This document shows, piece after piece, positions 46,126 through 54,790 of a stretch of DNA of 64,000 nt (the first letter of the stretch is position 1; every line of letters starts with the position of its first letter). The notes under the pieces are model-generated. The model did no database searches, was not told where the DNA came from, and worked only from the letters and a program-made list of their open reading frames with translations. The position numbers were made by a program, and so were the translations under genes. This DNA is from Pseudovibrio exalbescens DSM 16456 (GTDB lineage Bacteria; Pseudomonadota; Alphaproteobacteria; Rhizobiales; Stappiaceae). The stretch is taken from positions 1-64,000 of the forward strand of contig NZ_KE383920.1 in assembly GCF_000422785.1 (NCBI RefSeq), read 5' to 3'.

Positions 46126-47316
46126 TCAGCCTTCGAAAGGCAGCCCCACATATTCATAGGCCAGTGCCTGTTGCATGGGTTCGTGGCTCAACAGCATGTC
46201 ATAAGTGTTGGCCTGCAGCCGCCGGGTGAAGGGATCTTCATTCGGAAAGGCGTGTAACAACTGGGTCATGCGCCATGAGAAGTTCTCAGCGCTCCATACC
46301 CTGCGCAGAGCCGTTTTCGAATAGCGCGACAAGTGCGCGTCGTTGCGCCGGTTGAAATACTCGATCATGCCTCTTGAGAGATAATAGACATCGGAAAACG
46401 CCAGATTAAGGCCTTTAGCTCCGGTGGGCGGGACGATATGCGCCGCATCCCCCGCCAGATATAACCGCCCGTATTGCATGGGCTCGGCAACAAAACTGCG
46501 AAGCGGTGCAATGGACTTTTCAATGGATGGACCCGTCGTGATTTTTGCTGAGACATCTGCAGGCATACGACGCAACAGGGCTTCCCAGAACCGATCATCA
46601 GACCAGTTTTCAACCGCGTCATTGATATCACACTGGACATAATAACGGCTCAGCATGGGGTTGCGCTGGGAGGCGAGGGCAAAGCCCTCCTCATGATAGG
46701 CGTAGACAAGGTCCTTCAACGGTGGGACTTCGGCCATGATGCCCAGCCAGCCGAACGGATAGGCCCGTTCAAACGTGCGTAGAACGTCCGTGGGTATTGA
46801 TTGCCGACTGACCCCGTGGAAGCCATCGCACCCGGCCACCAGTGTGCATGTCACCTCGAAGGTTTGCCCGTCCTTGGTGTAGGTCACGCGCGGTGCGTCA
46901 CTCGTCAGGTCATGCAGGGTCACATCCCGCGCTTCGTTGATCACGTGGCCACCATCACGTTCCCGCGCCGCATACAGGTCTTCAGTAATGGCGGTCTGGC
47001 CGTAGGCCATCATCTGTTGGCCGGTCCATTTGGCTGTATCGATATAAAGGCCTTCCTTGCCTTGCCAAGCAATGGCGCCGCCGTTTTTCGGCAGGCCTTC
47101 ACGGTCCATTCGCTCGCCAAGGCCAACGTCGCGCAGCAGCTTGATCGTTCCTGCCTCGAGGAAACCGGCCCGTATGCGTGCCAGAACATAGTCCTTGGAT
47201 TGCCGTTCCAGCACAATGCTGTCAATGCCGTTCTGCTGAAGGATATGAGATAACAAAAGGCCTGCCGGACCTCCGCCGATAATGGCTACCTGCGTATGTT
47301 GCCGGTGTGCGCTCAC
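46126..47316 (-). CDS. pobA: 4-Hydroxybenzoate 3-monooxygenase PobA
   Basis: A 396-residue flavoprotein hydroxylase. VAIIGGGPAGLLLSHIL near residue 10 binds FAD, RIRAGFLEAGTIKLLRDVGL near 43 and the second FAD motif LAGDAAHIVPPTGAKGLNLA near 285 are characteristic of PobA. It converts 4-hydroxybenzoate to protocatechuate with NAD(P)H and oxygen. The GTG at 47316 is chosen: GGGGAGG precedes it and the protein begins at the standard length; a longer frame from 47430 would add 38 unrelated residues. It diverges from the pca operon that degrades its product. Confidence 0.93.
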   Translation of the reverse strand: MSAHRQHTQVAIIGGGPAGLLLSHILQQNGIDSIVLERQSKDYVLARIRAGFLEAGTIKLLRDVGLGERMDREGLPKNGGAIAWQGKEGLYIDTAKWTGQQMMAYGQTAITEDLYAARERDGGHVINEARDVTLHDLTSDAPRVTYTKDGQTFEVTCTLVAGCDGFHGVSRQSIPTDVLRTFERAYPFGWLGIMAEVPPLKDLVYAYHEEGFALASQRNPMLSRYYVQCDINDAVENWSDDRFWEALLRRMPADVSAKITTGPSIEKSIAPLRSFVAEPMQYGRLYLAGDAAHIVPPTGAKGLNLAFSDVYYLSRGMIEYFNRRNDAHLSRYSKTALRRVWSAENFSWRMTQLLHAFPNEDPFTRRLQANTYDMLLSHEPMQQALAYEYVGLPFEG

Positions 47317-47535
47317 GTTTTGTCCTCCCCGAAATTCCAATGGCTGCCCGGTGGTAGGCCGCCGTGCAGGCACCCCGGCGTTGCGGAAAACGAAAGGGTA
47401 CATCACAGGAAAATTACATAGTAAAACCAAAATGAATAATCAAAATAATGCGGGTTATGATGCCTTTTTCGCTATGAGATTGGTAGGCGTCATTCTCTGG
47501 AAGATCGCTGAACGATCCCTGGGCATGGTCGGTGA

Positions 47536-47557
47536 TTGATACCAGTTTGCGTATCAA
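47536..47557. promoter_or_regulatory. Dyad in the pobA-pcaD gap, possible PcaQ site
   Basis: TTGATAC-N8-GTATCAA lies 66 bp before pcaD. The inner 16 bases, ATAC-N8-GTAT, have the length and outer bases of the PcaQ box recalled for Sinorhizobium (ATAACC-N4-GGTTAA). The 306-bp gap also has ATAA-N6-TTAT at 47445-47458. The regulator gene is encoded some 11 kb away. Confidence 0.5.
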
Positions 47558-47622
47558 AAGGCCCCTTAATATCATTTTTCAATTTCAAAACTGCATGCAA
47601 TTCTCGCCGCTAAGGAGGACGC

Positions 47623-48441
47623 ATGGAGTTCGTAAACCTCAACCATGTTGTTTTGCACTATGCTTTGAAAAAGGGGCGCAGTGTCGAGCCTGCCCTTGTG
47701 TTCATAAACTCGCTGGGCAGTGATTTGCGGATTTGGCAAGGCGTAGAAGCCCATTTGGGACAGGAGCACACGCTGTTGTTCTATGACAAGCGCGGGCATG
47801 GGCTCTCGGATGTGGGGGATCAGGCCTACAGTATTGATCGGCACGCGGATGATCTGATTGCGCTTCTGGACTACTGCAAGCTCCGGAAGGTCGTGCTCTT
47901 TGGTCTTTCCGTGGGTGGTCTTGTTGCACTGGCTGTCTATGCCAAGCGACCGGAGCTCGTCGCAGGCCTTGTTCTGAGTGATACCGCAGCGCAAATCGGT
48001 ACCCCGCAAATGTGGCAGGAGCGCATAGATACCATTCGACGCGACGGGATTGCCGCGCTTGCCGATCCCATCTTGCAGCGATGGTTTTCTTCAGGTTTTC
48101 GGGCCCATCAGGCGGACAGGCTTGCTGGTTATCGCAATATGCTGGTGCGTACACCACGCAAGGGATACGTGGGCACCTGTGAGGCCATTCGGGACGCGGA
48201 TTACACGGCGATTGCCAGAACAGTTGCAGTGCCGACCTTGTGCCTTTGTGGTGATGAAGACGGCTCAACGCCCCCGGAAGTGGTCATGAACCTGCAGCAG
48301 ACAATTCCCGGCGCCTCGTTCGAGATGGTCGAGTACGCAGGGCATTTGCCATGTGTGGAGCAGCCGTCTGTTGTTGCAGGGTTTCTGAATGAATTCACCA
48401 TGCGCCTAACGCCGCGAGGTTCGGATAACGATGACAAATAG
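47623..48441 (+). CDS. pcaD: 3-Oxoadipate enol-lactonase PcaD
   Basis: A 272-residue alpha/beta hydrolase. The nucleophile is Ser96 in FGLSVGGLVALAVY; the acid lies in CGDEDGSTPPEV and the histidine in EYAGHLPCVEQP. It opens 3-oxoadipate enol-lactone to 3-oxoadipate. AAGGAGG precedes the ATG. First gene of pcaDCHGIJFB and overlapping pcaC by 11 bp. Confidence 0.94.
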   Translation: MEFVNLNHVVLHYALKKGRSVEPALVFINSLGSDLRIWQGVEAHLGQEHTLLFYDKRGHGLSDVGDQAYSIDRHADDLIALLDYCKLRKVVLFGLSVGGLVALAVYAKRPELVAGLVLSDTAAQIGTPQMWQERIDTIRRDGIAALADPILQRWFSSGFRAHQADRLAGYRNMLVRTPRKGYVGTCEAIRDADYTAIARTVAVPTLCLCGDEDGSTPPEVVMNLQQTIPGASFEMVEYAGHLPCVEQPSVVAGFLNEFTMRLTPRGSDNDDK

Positions 48442-48829
48442 CGCAAACAGATATGCTCAGGGCATGAGAACCCGACGTCAGGTGCTGGGGGACGCACATG
48501 TCGACCGAGTGGAGGCGGCAAAGGATGCGTTTGATGCACCCTTTCAGGACATGATTACCGAAGCGGCCTGGGGCCATCTATGGTCCCGCCCTGAATGGCC
48601 GGCCAGAGACCGCTCCATTGTGACAATTGCGCTTCTGGCAGCTCTGGGGCACCAAGAAGAACTGGCCATGCATATTCGTGCCGCTCGAAACACGGGTGCC
48701 ACGCGAAGCGACATTCGCGAGGCCCTGCTGCATACGGCGATTTATGCCGGTGTGCCAGCGGCCAATACCGCTATCAAAACGGCCAAGCAGGTATTTGACG
48801 AGCTTGATGGGGAGGAAGCACGGCAATGA
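48431..48829 (+). CDS. pcaC: 4-Carboxymuconolactone decarboxylase PcaC
   Basis: A 132-residue single-domain decarboxylase of the CMD/AhpD fold: [33 protein letters not shown] and [20 protein letters not shown]. It removes CO2 from gamma-carboxymuconolactone, giving 3-oxoadipate enol-lactone for PcaD. Length is standard and it is not fused to PcaD as in some actinobacteria. It overlaps pcaH by four bases. Confidence 0.95.
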   Translation: MTNSANRYAQGMRTRRQVLGDAHVDRVEAAKDAFDAPFQDMITEAAWGHLWSRPEWPARDRSIVTIALLAALGHQEELAMHIRAARNTGATRSDIREALLHTAIYAGVPAANTAIKTAKQVFDELDGEEARQ

Positions 48830-49557
48830 CACAGCATGATGGGGCATATTTCCCGCGAGACCGAAACTGGCATCCCAAACTATTAACGCCGGACTACAAG
48901 ACAAGCGTTTTGCGTTCGCCGCAAAAGCCATTGATTTCTTTCGGTAATAGTCTGAGTGAGACCACCGGGCCGGTGTTTGGCCATAACGATTTGGGAGAGC
49001 TCGATAGTGACCTGATCCAGAACTACGCCAGGTCCGGCGAAAGTGCTTTGGGAGAACGTATCATCGTTCACGGTCGCGTGCTGGACGAAAGCGGGCGTCC
49101 GGTGCCGCAGGTCTTGATTGAGGTCTGGCAAGCCAATGCCGGTGGGCGGTATCGACACAAGAAAGATGGCTATCTGGCACCGCTTGATCCCAACTTCGGC
49201 GGCTGCGGACGCGCTTTGTCCGATGACAATGGCTACTATGCCTTCCGCACAATCAAGCCGGGCCCATATCCGTGGCCCAACGGCGTGAACGACTGGCGTC
49301 CGGCCCACATTCATTTCTCGTTGTTTGGAAGCGGCTTTGCGCAGCGGCTGATCACGCAAATGTATTTTGAAGGGGACCCGCATATCGCCCTGTGTCCCAT
49401 CGTCAACACGATCAAGGATCCGCAGGCCATCGATATGCTGACCGCCAAGCTGGATATGAACAACACCATCCCCATGAACGCGCGGGCTTATCGGTTTGAT
49501 CTTGTGTTGCGAGGACGGCGCTCAACCCTGTTCGAAAACCGGTTGGAGGGCAATTGA
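48826..49557 (+). CDS. pcaH: Protocatechuate 3,4-dioxygenase beta subunit PcaH
   Basis: A 243-residue catalytic subunit. The non-haem iron ligands are visible: Tyr109 (GGRYRHK), Tyr148 (GPYPWPNG), His161 and His163 (RPAHIHF), each one residue off the numbering of Pseudomonas PcaH. With PcaG it cleaves the ring of protocatechuate between its hydroxyls to 3-carboxy-cis,cis-muconate. Overlaps pcaC; pcaG follows within three bases. Confidence 0.96.
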   Translation: MTQHDGAYFPRDRNWHPKLLTPDYKTSVLRSPQKPLISFGNSLSETTGPVFGHNDLGELDSDLIQNYARSGESALGERIIVHGRVLDESGRPVPQVLIEVWQANAGGRYRHKKDGYLAPLDPNFGGCGRALSDDNGYYAFRTIKPGPYPWPNGVNDWRPAHIHFSLFGSGFAQRLITQMYFEGDPHIALCPIVNTIKDPQAIDMLTAKLDMNNTIPMNARAYRFDLVLRGRRSTLFENRLEGN

Positions 49558-49559
49558 TC

Positions 49560-50171
49560 ATGACCAAACTGGCGTATCTGAAAGAAAGCCCGTCGCAAAC
49601 GGCCGGTCCTTACGTCCACATTGGCTGCACGCCAAATGTTATTGGAAATGATGGGATTTATCCGCAAGATCTGGGCGCGGCCATGATCACCGGGCCGGCA
49701 AAGGGTGAACAGATCACCTTCGCCGGTCGCATTTTCGATGGGACGGGAACGGTCCTGCGGGATGCCATGGTGGAAATTTGGCAGGCCGATGCACAAGGGA
49801 TCTACAACAGCCCAGCGGAAACGCGGGGTGCCGCCGATCCGAACTTCACGGGCTTCGGACGTCAGGCCGTAGACATGGAGTCTGGTGCTTTCACCTTCGA
49901 AACATTAAAGCCTGGTCGCGTGCCATTTCCTGACGGACGGTTGCAGGCCCCGCATATCAATATCTGGATTGTGGCCCGTGGCATCAATCTGGGTCTGAAC
50001 ACGCGCGCCTACTTTTCGGATGAAGAAACAGCCAATGCGGATGATCCAGTGCTTGCCCGGATCGAACACAAGCACCGTATCCAGACTCTGATTGCCCAGA
50101 AAGAGCGCAATACCTACACCCTGGACATCTATCTGCAGGGCGAGCGCGAGACGGTCTTCTTCGACATTTGA
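49560..50171 (+). CDS. pcaG: Protocatechuate 3,4-dioxygenase alpha subunit PcaG
   Basis: A 203-residue structural partner of PcaH, beginning MTKLAYLKESPSQTAGPYVH, with AMVEIWQADAQGIYN near residue 67 and APHINIWIVARGINLGLNTR near 130. As expected for the alpha subunit it lacks a complete set of iron ligands. The ATG at 49560 is preferred over an in-frame TTG two codons upstream within the pcaH stop. Confidence 0.95.
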   Translation: MTKLAYLKESPSQTAGPYVHIGCTPNVIGNDGIYPQDLGAAMITGPAKGEQITFAGRIFDGTGTVLRDAMVEIWQADAQGIYNSPAETRGAADPNFTGFGRQAVDMESGAFTFETLKPGRVPFPDGRLQAPHINIWIVARGINLGLNTRAYFSDEETANADDPVLARIEHKHRIQTLIAQKERNTYTLDIYLQGERETVFFDI

Positions 50172-50180
50172 TGGAATGGC

Positions 50181-51035
50181 ATGAGCAAGTTTGTTGAGTT
50201 GAAAGAAGCGGTTGCATCGACCCTGAAACCCGGTGCAACGGTTGCCTTCGAGGGGTTTACCCACCTCATTCCCCACGCCGCAGCGCATGAGGTCATTCGC
50301 CAGAACATCGGTGACTTGACTGTCGTCCGCATGACTCCGGACCTGATCTATGACCAACTCATCGGAATGGGGCTGGTGAGCAAGATCGTGTTTTCCTATG
50401 CCGGAAACCCCGGCGTCGGTTTGCTGCGCCGCCTGCGCGATGCGGTGGAGAATGGGTGGCCGCGCGCCATTGAGCTGGAAGAGCATTCACACGCAGCCAT
50501 GGCCAACGCCTATGAAGCCGGCGCTGCGGGACTGCCGTTCGCGGTGTTTCGCGGCTACAAGGGAGCCGGGCTGAAAGAGGTGACACCAACCATTCGTTCG
50601 GTGACCTGCCCTTATACCGGGGAGGAACTGGCAACCGTGCCCGCCATTCGGCCGGATGTGACCTTCATTCATGCCCAAAAGGCGGACCGCAAGGGTAACG
50701 TACTGATTGAAGGGATTGTGGGGGTGCAAAAGGAGGCGGTGCTGGCTGCGGATAAGGCCATTGTCACCGTCGAAGAAGTCGTGGATGAGCTTGATGCACA
50801 TCCCAACGCCTGCGTTTTGCCGTCGTGGACCCTTCATGGCGTGTGTGAGGTGCCCGGCGGTGCTCATCCTTCCTATGCACACGGTTATTACACACGAGAC
50901 AACGCCGCCTATCTGGAGTGGGACCGAATTGCAGCGGACAGAGAGCGGTTTAGGAGCTGGATGCAAGCTCATGTGTTGAATGCAGGTGCCGCCGACTTCG
51001 CCGCACGGATCAAGCCAGTAGAGGTGACCTCATGA
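50181..51035 (+). CDS. pcaI: 3-Oxoadipate CoA-transferase subunit A PcaI
   Basis: A 284-residue family I CoA-transferase alpha subunit: TVAFEGFTHLIPHAAAHEVI near residue 20, the glycine-rich FSYAGNPGVGLLRR, and HAQKADRKGNVLIEGIVGVQ near 160. With PcaJ it moves CoA from succinyl-CoA to 3-oxoadipate. It overlaps pcaJ by four bases, ensuring matched subunits. Sequence is of the longer, GctA-like type. Confidence 0.93.
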   Translation: MSKFVELKEAVASTLKPGATVAFEGFTHLIPHAAAHEVIRQNIGDLTVVRMTPDLIYDQLIGMGLVSKIVFSYAGNPGVGLLRRLRDAVENGWPRAIELEEHSHAAMANAYEAGAAGLPFAVFRGYKGAGLKEVTPTIRSVTCPYTGEELATVPAIRPDVTFIHAQKADRKGNVLIEGIVGVQKEAVLAADKAIVTVEEVVDELDAHPNACVLPSWTLHGVCEVPGGAHPSYAHGYYTRDNAAYLEWDRIAADRERFRSWMQAHVLNAGAADFAARIKPVEVTS

Positions 51036-51823
51036 TCTCACGTGATTTTACTGCAGATGAGATGATGACCATTGCTGCCTCGCGGGTTCTGAGCAATGAA
51101 GATGTGTGTTTTGTTGGCATTGGCGCCCCCTCGGCTGCCTGCAATGTGGCGCGCCTCACACATGCGCCGGATATAACGCTGATCTACGAAAGCGGCACCA
51201 TTGGTACGGCGCCGGATGTGCTGCCCTTGTCCATTGGCGACGGGGAACTTTGTGAGACAGCACTGACCACCGTTTCAGTACCCGAGATGTTTCGCTATTG
51301 GTTGCAGGGGGGATGGGTCACGATCGGCTTTTTGGGCGCTGCTCAGATCGACCGTTTTGGCAACATCAACACCACTGTCATTGGTGATTACGCCGCTCCA
51401 ACTGTGCGCTTGCCGGGCGGTGGAGGGGCTCCTGAAATCGCCTCGGCCTCCCGTGAGGTTTACATCACGATGAAGCAATCCACGCGTGGCTTTGTGGAGA
51501 CCATCGATTTTTACACCTCCTTCGGACACGGTGAGGGTGGAGACCACAGGCAACGCCTTGGCATTTCGACAAAAGGCCCCAGCTTGCTGGTTACAGATCT
51601 GGGGATCTGGCGGCCGGATCCGCAAACAAAGGAGTTTACCGTCGTCTCGCTTCATCCCGGTGTTACCCGGCAGGACATGCAAGACACGGTGGGATGGCAG
51701 GTTCGATTTGCGCCTGAACTTGAACAGACAGTCGCTCCAACCGTGCTTGAGCTTGAGGTGCTGCGGGACTTGAAAGCGCGCACCAAGGCGGCTCATGAGG
51801 GTGCTGCGAGAGGGGCCGACTGA
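51032..51823 (+). CDS. pcaJ: 3-Oxoadipate CoA-transferase subunit B PcaJ
   Basis: A 263-residue beta subunit: the catalytic glutamate lies in TLIYESGTIGTAP near residue 51, with GFLGAAQIDRFGNINTTVIG and RLPGGGGAPEIASASREVY following. It completes the CoA-transferase heteromer. Its last base overlaps the first of pcaF (TGATG). Confidence 0.94.
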   Translation: MISRDFTADEMMTIAASRVLSNEDVCFVGIGAPSAACNVARLTHAPDITLIYESGTIGTAPDVLPLSIGDGELCETALTTVSVPEMFRYWLQGGWVTIGFLGAAQIDRFGNINTTVIGDYAAPTVRLPGGGGAPEIASASREVYITMKQSTRGFVETIDFYTSFGHGEGGDHRQRLGISTKGPSLLVTDLGIWRPDPQTKEFTVVSLHPGVTRQDMQDTVGWQVRFAPELEQTVAPTVLELEVLRDLKARTKAAHEGAARGAD

Positions 51824-53028
51824 TGCAGGACGTGTATATCTGCGATTACACTCGCACACCAATTGGCCGGTATGGTGGCGCGCTGGCGGCCATTCGCGCG
51901 GACGACTTGGGGGCCTTGCCCTTGCAAGCGCTGATGGAACGCAACCCTTCGATCGATTGGGAAAAGCTCGACGAGGTTGTCTTCGGCTGTGCCAATCAGG
52001 CTGGAGAGGATAACCGCAACGTGGCCCGCATGACTACGTTATTGGCAGGTCTGCCGGATGCGATACCAGCCACAACAGTCAATCGCTTGTGTGGCTCGGG
52101 CATGGATGCGGTCACAATCGCGGCGCGGGCCATCAAGGCCGGAGAAATGGATCTGGTGTTGGCTGGCGGGGTCGAATCCATGTCGCGTGCGCCGTTTGTA
52201 ATGCCAAAAGCAACGACAGCGTTCTCGCGCAGCAATGAGGTTCACGACACCACTATCGGATGGCGGTTTATCAACCCGCTCATCAAACAGCAGTATGGCG
52301 TCGACAGCATGCCGGAGACCGGCGAAAACGTTGCCGAACAGTTTGGCATCAGCCGGGCTGATCAGGATAGGTTCGCAGTAGCCTCCCAGCAAAAGACAGC
52401 AGCAGCTCAGCGTCGCGGGCGGCTGGCACAAGAAATAATTCCGGTTTCTGTTTCCAATCGGAAAGGCGAGCCACATGTTGTCACAGAGGACGAGCATCCG
52501 CGCCCTGATACCACGTTGGAGTCACTCTCCAAATTGCCAGTGCCATTTCGTTCCGGCGGTACGGTAACCGCTGGAAATGCGTCTGGCGTGAATGATGGTG
52601 CCGCCGCGTTGATTGTGGCATCCGGTGCGGCTGTAAAGCGCCATCGCTTGACGCCGCTGGCGCGCATTGTGGCAGGTGCCACCGCAGGTGTCCCACCAAG
52701 GATCATGGGTGTGGGACCTGTTCCTGCCACGCGAAAACTGTGCGACATGATCGGATCCCAGTCGTCGGACTTTGAGATCATTGAGCTGAATGAAGCTTTT
52801 GCCAGTCAAAGTCTTGCAGTGCTTCGGGAGTTGGGGTTGGACGAAACGGCTCCGCACATCAACCCGAATGGCGGGGCGATCGCGCTGGGCCATCCGTTAG
52901 GTATGTCCGGCGCGCGAATTGTCGGCACGGCTGCGCTGGAGTTGAGCTTGTCCGGCAAGAGGACCGCGCTTGCTACAATGTGCGTCGGGGTAGGGCAAGG
53001 TATTGCCATTGCGTTGGAGGCGGCATAG
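51823..53028 (+). CDS. pcaF: 3-Oxoadipyl-CoA thiolase PcaF
   Basis: A 401-residue thiolase with the active-site cysteine in NRLCGSGMDAV near residue 90, the C-terminal NPNGGAIALGHPLGMSGARI and the second cysteine in TMCVGVGQGIA. It splits 3-oxoadipyl-CoA into succinyl-CoA and acetyl-CoA, the exit of the pathway into the TCA cycle. Confidence 0.95.
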   Translation: MQDVYICDYTRTPIGRYGGALAAIRADDLGALPLQALMERNPSIDWEKLDEVVFGCANQAGEDNRNVARMTTLLAGLPDAIPATTVNRLCGSGMDAVTIAARAIKAGEMDLVLAGGVESMSRAPFVMPKATTAFSRSNEVHDTTIGWRFINPLIKQQYGVDSMPETGENVAEQFGISRADQDRFAVASQQKTAAAQRRGRLAQEIIPVSVSNRKGEPHVVTEDEHPRPDTTLESLSKLPVPFRSGGTVTAGNASGVNDGAAALIVASGAAVKRHRLTPLARIVAGATAGVPPRIMGVGPVPATRKLCDMIGSQSSDFEIIELNEAFASQSLAVLRELGLDETAPHINPNGGAIALGHPLGMSGARIVGTAALELSLSGKRTALATMCVGVGQGIAIALEAA

Positions 53029-53033
53029 CAGCC

Positions 53034-54086
53034 ATGGACAGCCAGAGATTCTTTGCAGCTGATCTGTTTTTTGATGAGGCCGTCGATTCCTTGTTCAGTG
53101 AACAAAAGATGGTGGCGCATGCGGTGCAGGTTGAGTGGGCGGCAGCCAGCACCATGGCGCAAGCTGGCCTTGTGCCAAGCGAGCACTCGGCAGAAATTGA
53201 CAAGGTATGCGCAACCTTTACCCTCCCACATGAGGATTTTGTCACGGGTTCACTGCGGGACGGCGTTTTTGTTCCTCAGTTGGTGAAACAGTTGCGGGCT
53301 GATTTGTCGGCGTCCGCTGCCAAGAGCCTTCATTTTGGCCTGACAAGTCAGGATGTGATTGACACCGCTTTGATGATGAGCCTTCAAGCTGCTGTCGAAA
53401 TTCTGTCCAGTCGGCTGTCTTGTGTTCGCGAAGAAATCGCAAGACTTGACCGAGAGTTTGGCAGCGAGCCGCTCAGTTCATGGACCCGGATGCAAAAGGC
53501 GATTTCGGGTACCGTGTCCGATCGTTTGTCGAGTTGGTCTCACTCTCTTGATGATTTGGCGGTGCATTTGGCCCGAGTTGAGGCTGAAGATCTCAAGGTA
53601 CAGGTTGGCGGCCCTGTTGGAACACGTGCCGCCTTTGGTGAAAAGACGCAAAAGGTGGTGGCTGGGATTGCTGACCGTCTGAACCTTTCTGAAGGCCAGG
53701 CGTGTTGGCATGCAGATCGCAAGGGGCCTGTGAGGCTGGCCAGTACCTTTTCGGGGGTTTCCGGGAGTCTGGGCAAGATAGGTCAGGATTTGGCGCTCAT
53801 GAGCCAGCAGGGCATTGAGACCGTGCGGTTGAGCGGTGGTGGCGGGTCCTCTGCCATGCCGCACAAACAGAACCCCGTTCTCGCTGAAGTGTTGGTGACA
53901 TTGGCCCGTTTCAATGCAAGCCAGATCGGCGCCATGCATCACAGTCTGGTCCATGAGAATGAGCGCTCGGGCGCAGCATGGATGTTGGAGTGGATGATTC
54001 TTCCCAAAATGGCTTCGGTTGCTGCGCGGAGCCTGTCATGTGCCTTGGAACTGTTAAAATCCGTTGAGGCGCTGGGGGAAAGCTGA
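53034..54086 (+). CDS. pcaB: 3-Carboxy-cis,cis-muconate cycloisomerase PcaB
   Basis: A 350-residue fumarase/aspartase superfamily enzyme with HFGLTSQDVIDTALM near residue 101 and the signature GGGGSSAMPHKQNPVLAEVL near 265. It cyclises carboxymuconate to gamma-carboxymuconolactone, feeding PcaC. Start at 53034 is five bases after the pcaF stop; an in-frame upstream start overlaps pcaF and is unlikely. Its C-terminus is shorter than in some homologues. A terminator follows. Confidence 0.93.
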   Translation: MDSQRFFAADLFFDEAVDSLFSEQKMVAHAVQVEWAAASTMAQAGLVPSEHSAEIDKVCATFTLPHEDFVTGSLRDGVFVPQLVKQLRADLSASAAKSLHFGLTSQDVIDTALMMSLQAAVEILSSRLSCVREEIARLDREFGSEPLSSWTRMQKAISGTVSDRLSSWSHSLDDLAVHLARVEAEDLKVQVGGPVGTRAAFGEKTQKVVAGIADRLNLSEGQACWHADRKGPVRLASTFSGVSGSLGKIGQDLALMSQQGIETVRLSGGGGSSAMPHKQNPVLAEVLVTLARFNASQIGAMHHSLVHENERSGAAWMLEWMILPKMASVAARSLSCALELLKSVEALGES

Positions 54087-54117
54087 AAATTTCTGTTTGA
54101 AACGTGAAGCCAGATGC

Positions 54118-54146
54118 CGCGCTCTCTGCAGGGCGCGTTTTTTTTT
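54118..54146 (+). terminator. Intrinsic terminator of the pca operon
   Basis: CGCGCTC pairs with GGGCGCG (one G-T wobble, six-base loop) and is followed by nine T residues, 31 bp after pcaB. Confidence 0.88.
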
Positions 54147-54234
54147 GCAATGGTGCTGCCACCGGTCAGTTTGACGCGAGACCAAGGCGTCAAACTTGTG
54201 CAAGGACAAAAACAAAGTAGGGCAGGATGAGCGA

Positions 54235-54708
54235 ATGCTGAAGAAACTCGCGCTCCTCGTGGCAATGGTCACGGGCTTCACCTCTGCGGCCATTGCCAAT
54301 GAGATCAACGCGAACCAACCTGAAAGTGTCGCGAAGGCATTGCAGGATTTGGGCTATCAGGCCCGCATGGATACGGATGCTGAAGGCGATCCTGTCATTC
54401 ATAGCTCTGTGTCCGGGGACCGCTTCAATATTCGGTTTTACCTGTGTGAGGACGGCGAAGACTGTGAGGGTCTCCAGTTCCGCGCCGGATGGGACCTGGA
54501 TGACGGTTTTGACATGGAGCGGATCAACAAGTGGAACCTTGAGAGGTTGGTTGGTAAAGCTTATCTGGATCCAGAAAGCGACCCGTTTCTTGAAATGTAT
54601 GTCACCACCAAAGGTGGCCTCAACGAAGCAAACTTTGCTGATGTCGTTGACTGGTGGCGCGTGGTCATGGGCGAGTTCATGGTCTACATTCAACAAGAAG
54701 GCGCTTGA
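54235..54708 (+). CDS. Exported YbjN-domain protein
   Basis: A 157-residue protein with a signal peptide (MLKKLALLVAMVTGFTSAAIA, cleavage near residue 22) and a YbjN-type domain: ESVAKALQDLGYQARMDTD, FNIRFYLCEDGEDCEGLQFR, and INKWNLERLVGKAYLDPES. YbjN proteins are small regulators or chaperone-like factors of uncertain role; an exported form is typical of alphaproteobacteria. The two cysteines may form a disulphide in the periplasm. It stands alone between the pca and TRAP operons, bounded by terminators. Start at 54235 is chosen so the signal peptide begins normally. Confidence 0.8.
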   Translation: MLKKLALLVAMVTGFTSAAIANEINANQPESVAKALQDLGYQARMDTDAEGDPVIHSSVSGDRFNIRFYLCEDGEDCEGLQFRAGWDLDDGFDMERINKWNLERLVGKAYLDPESDPFLEMYVTTKGGLNEANFADVVDWWRVVMGEFMVYIQQEGA

Positions 54709-54730
54709 GGCTCTCAAGTTGGCGGAAATA

Positions 54731-54766
54731 AAAAGCCCTCTCGTTGTCATGACGAGAGGGCTTTTT
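54731..54766. terminator. Bidirectional terminator between the YbjN gene and the TRAP operon
   Basis: AGCCCTCTCGT (54734-54744) pairs perfectly with ACGAGAGGGCT (54752-54762), flanked by A-rich and T-rich tracts, so it can stop both the rightward YbjN gene and the leftward TRAP operon. Confidence 0.92.
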
Positions 54767-54790
54767 GTGTTTGTCGATGGCTGGATGACG

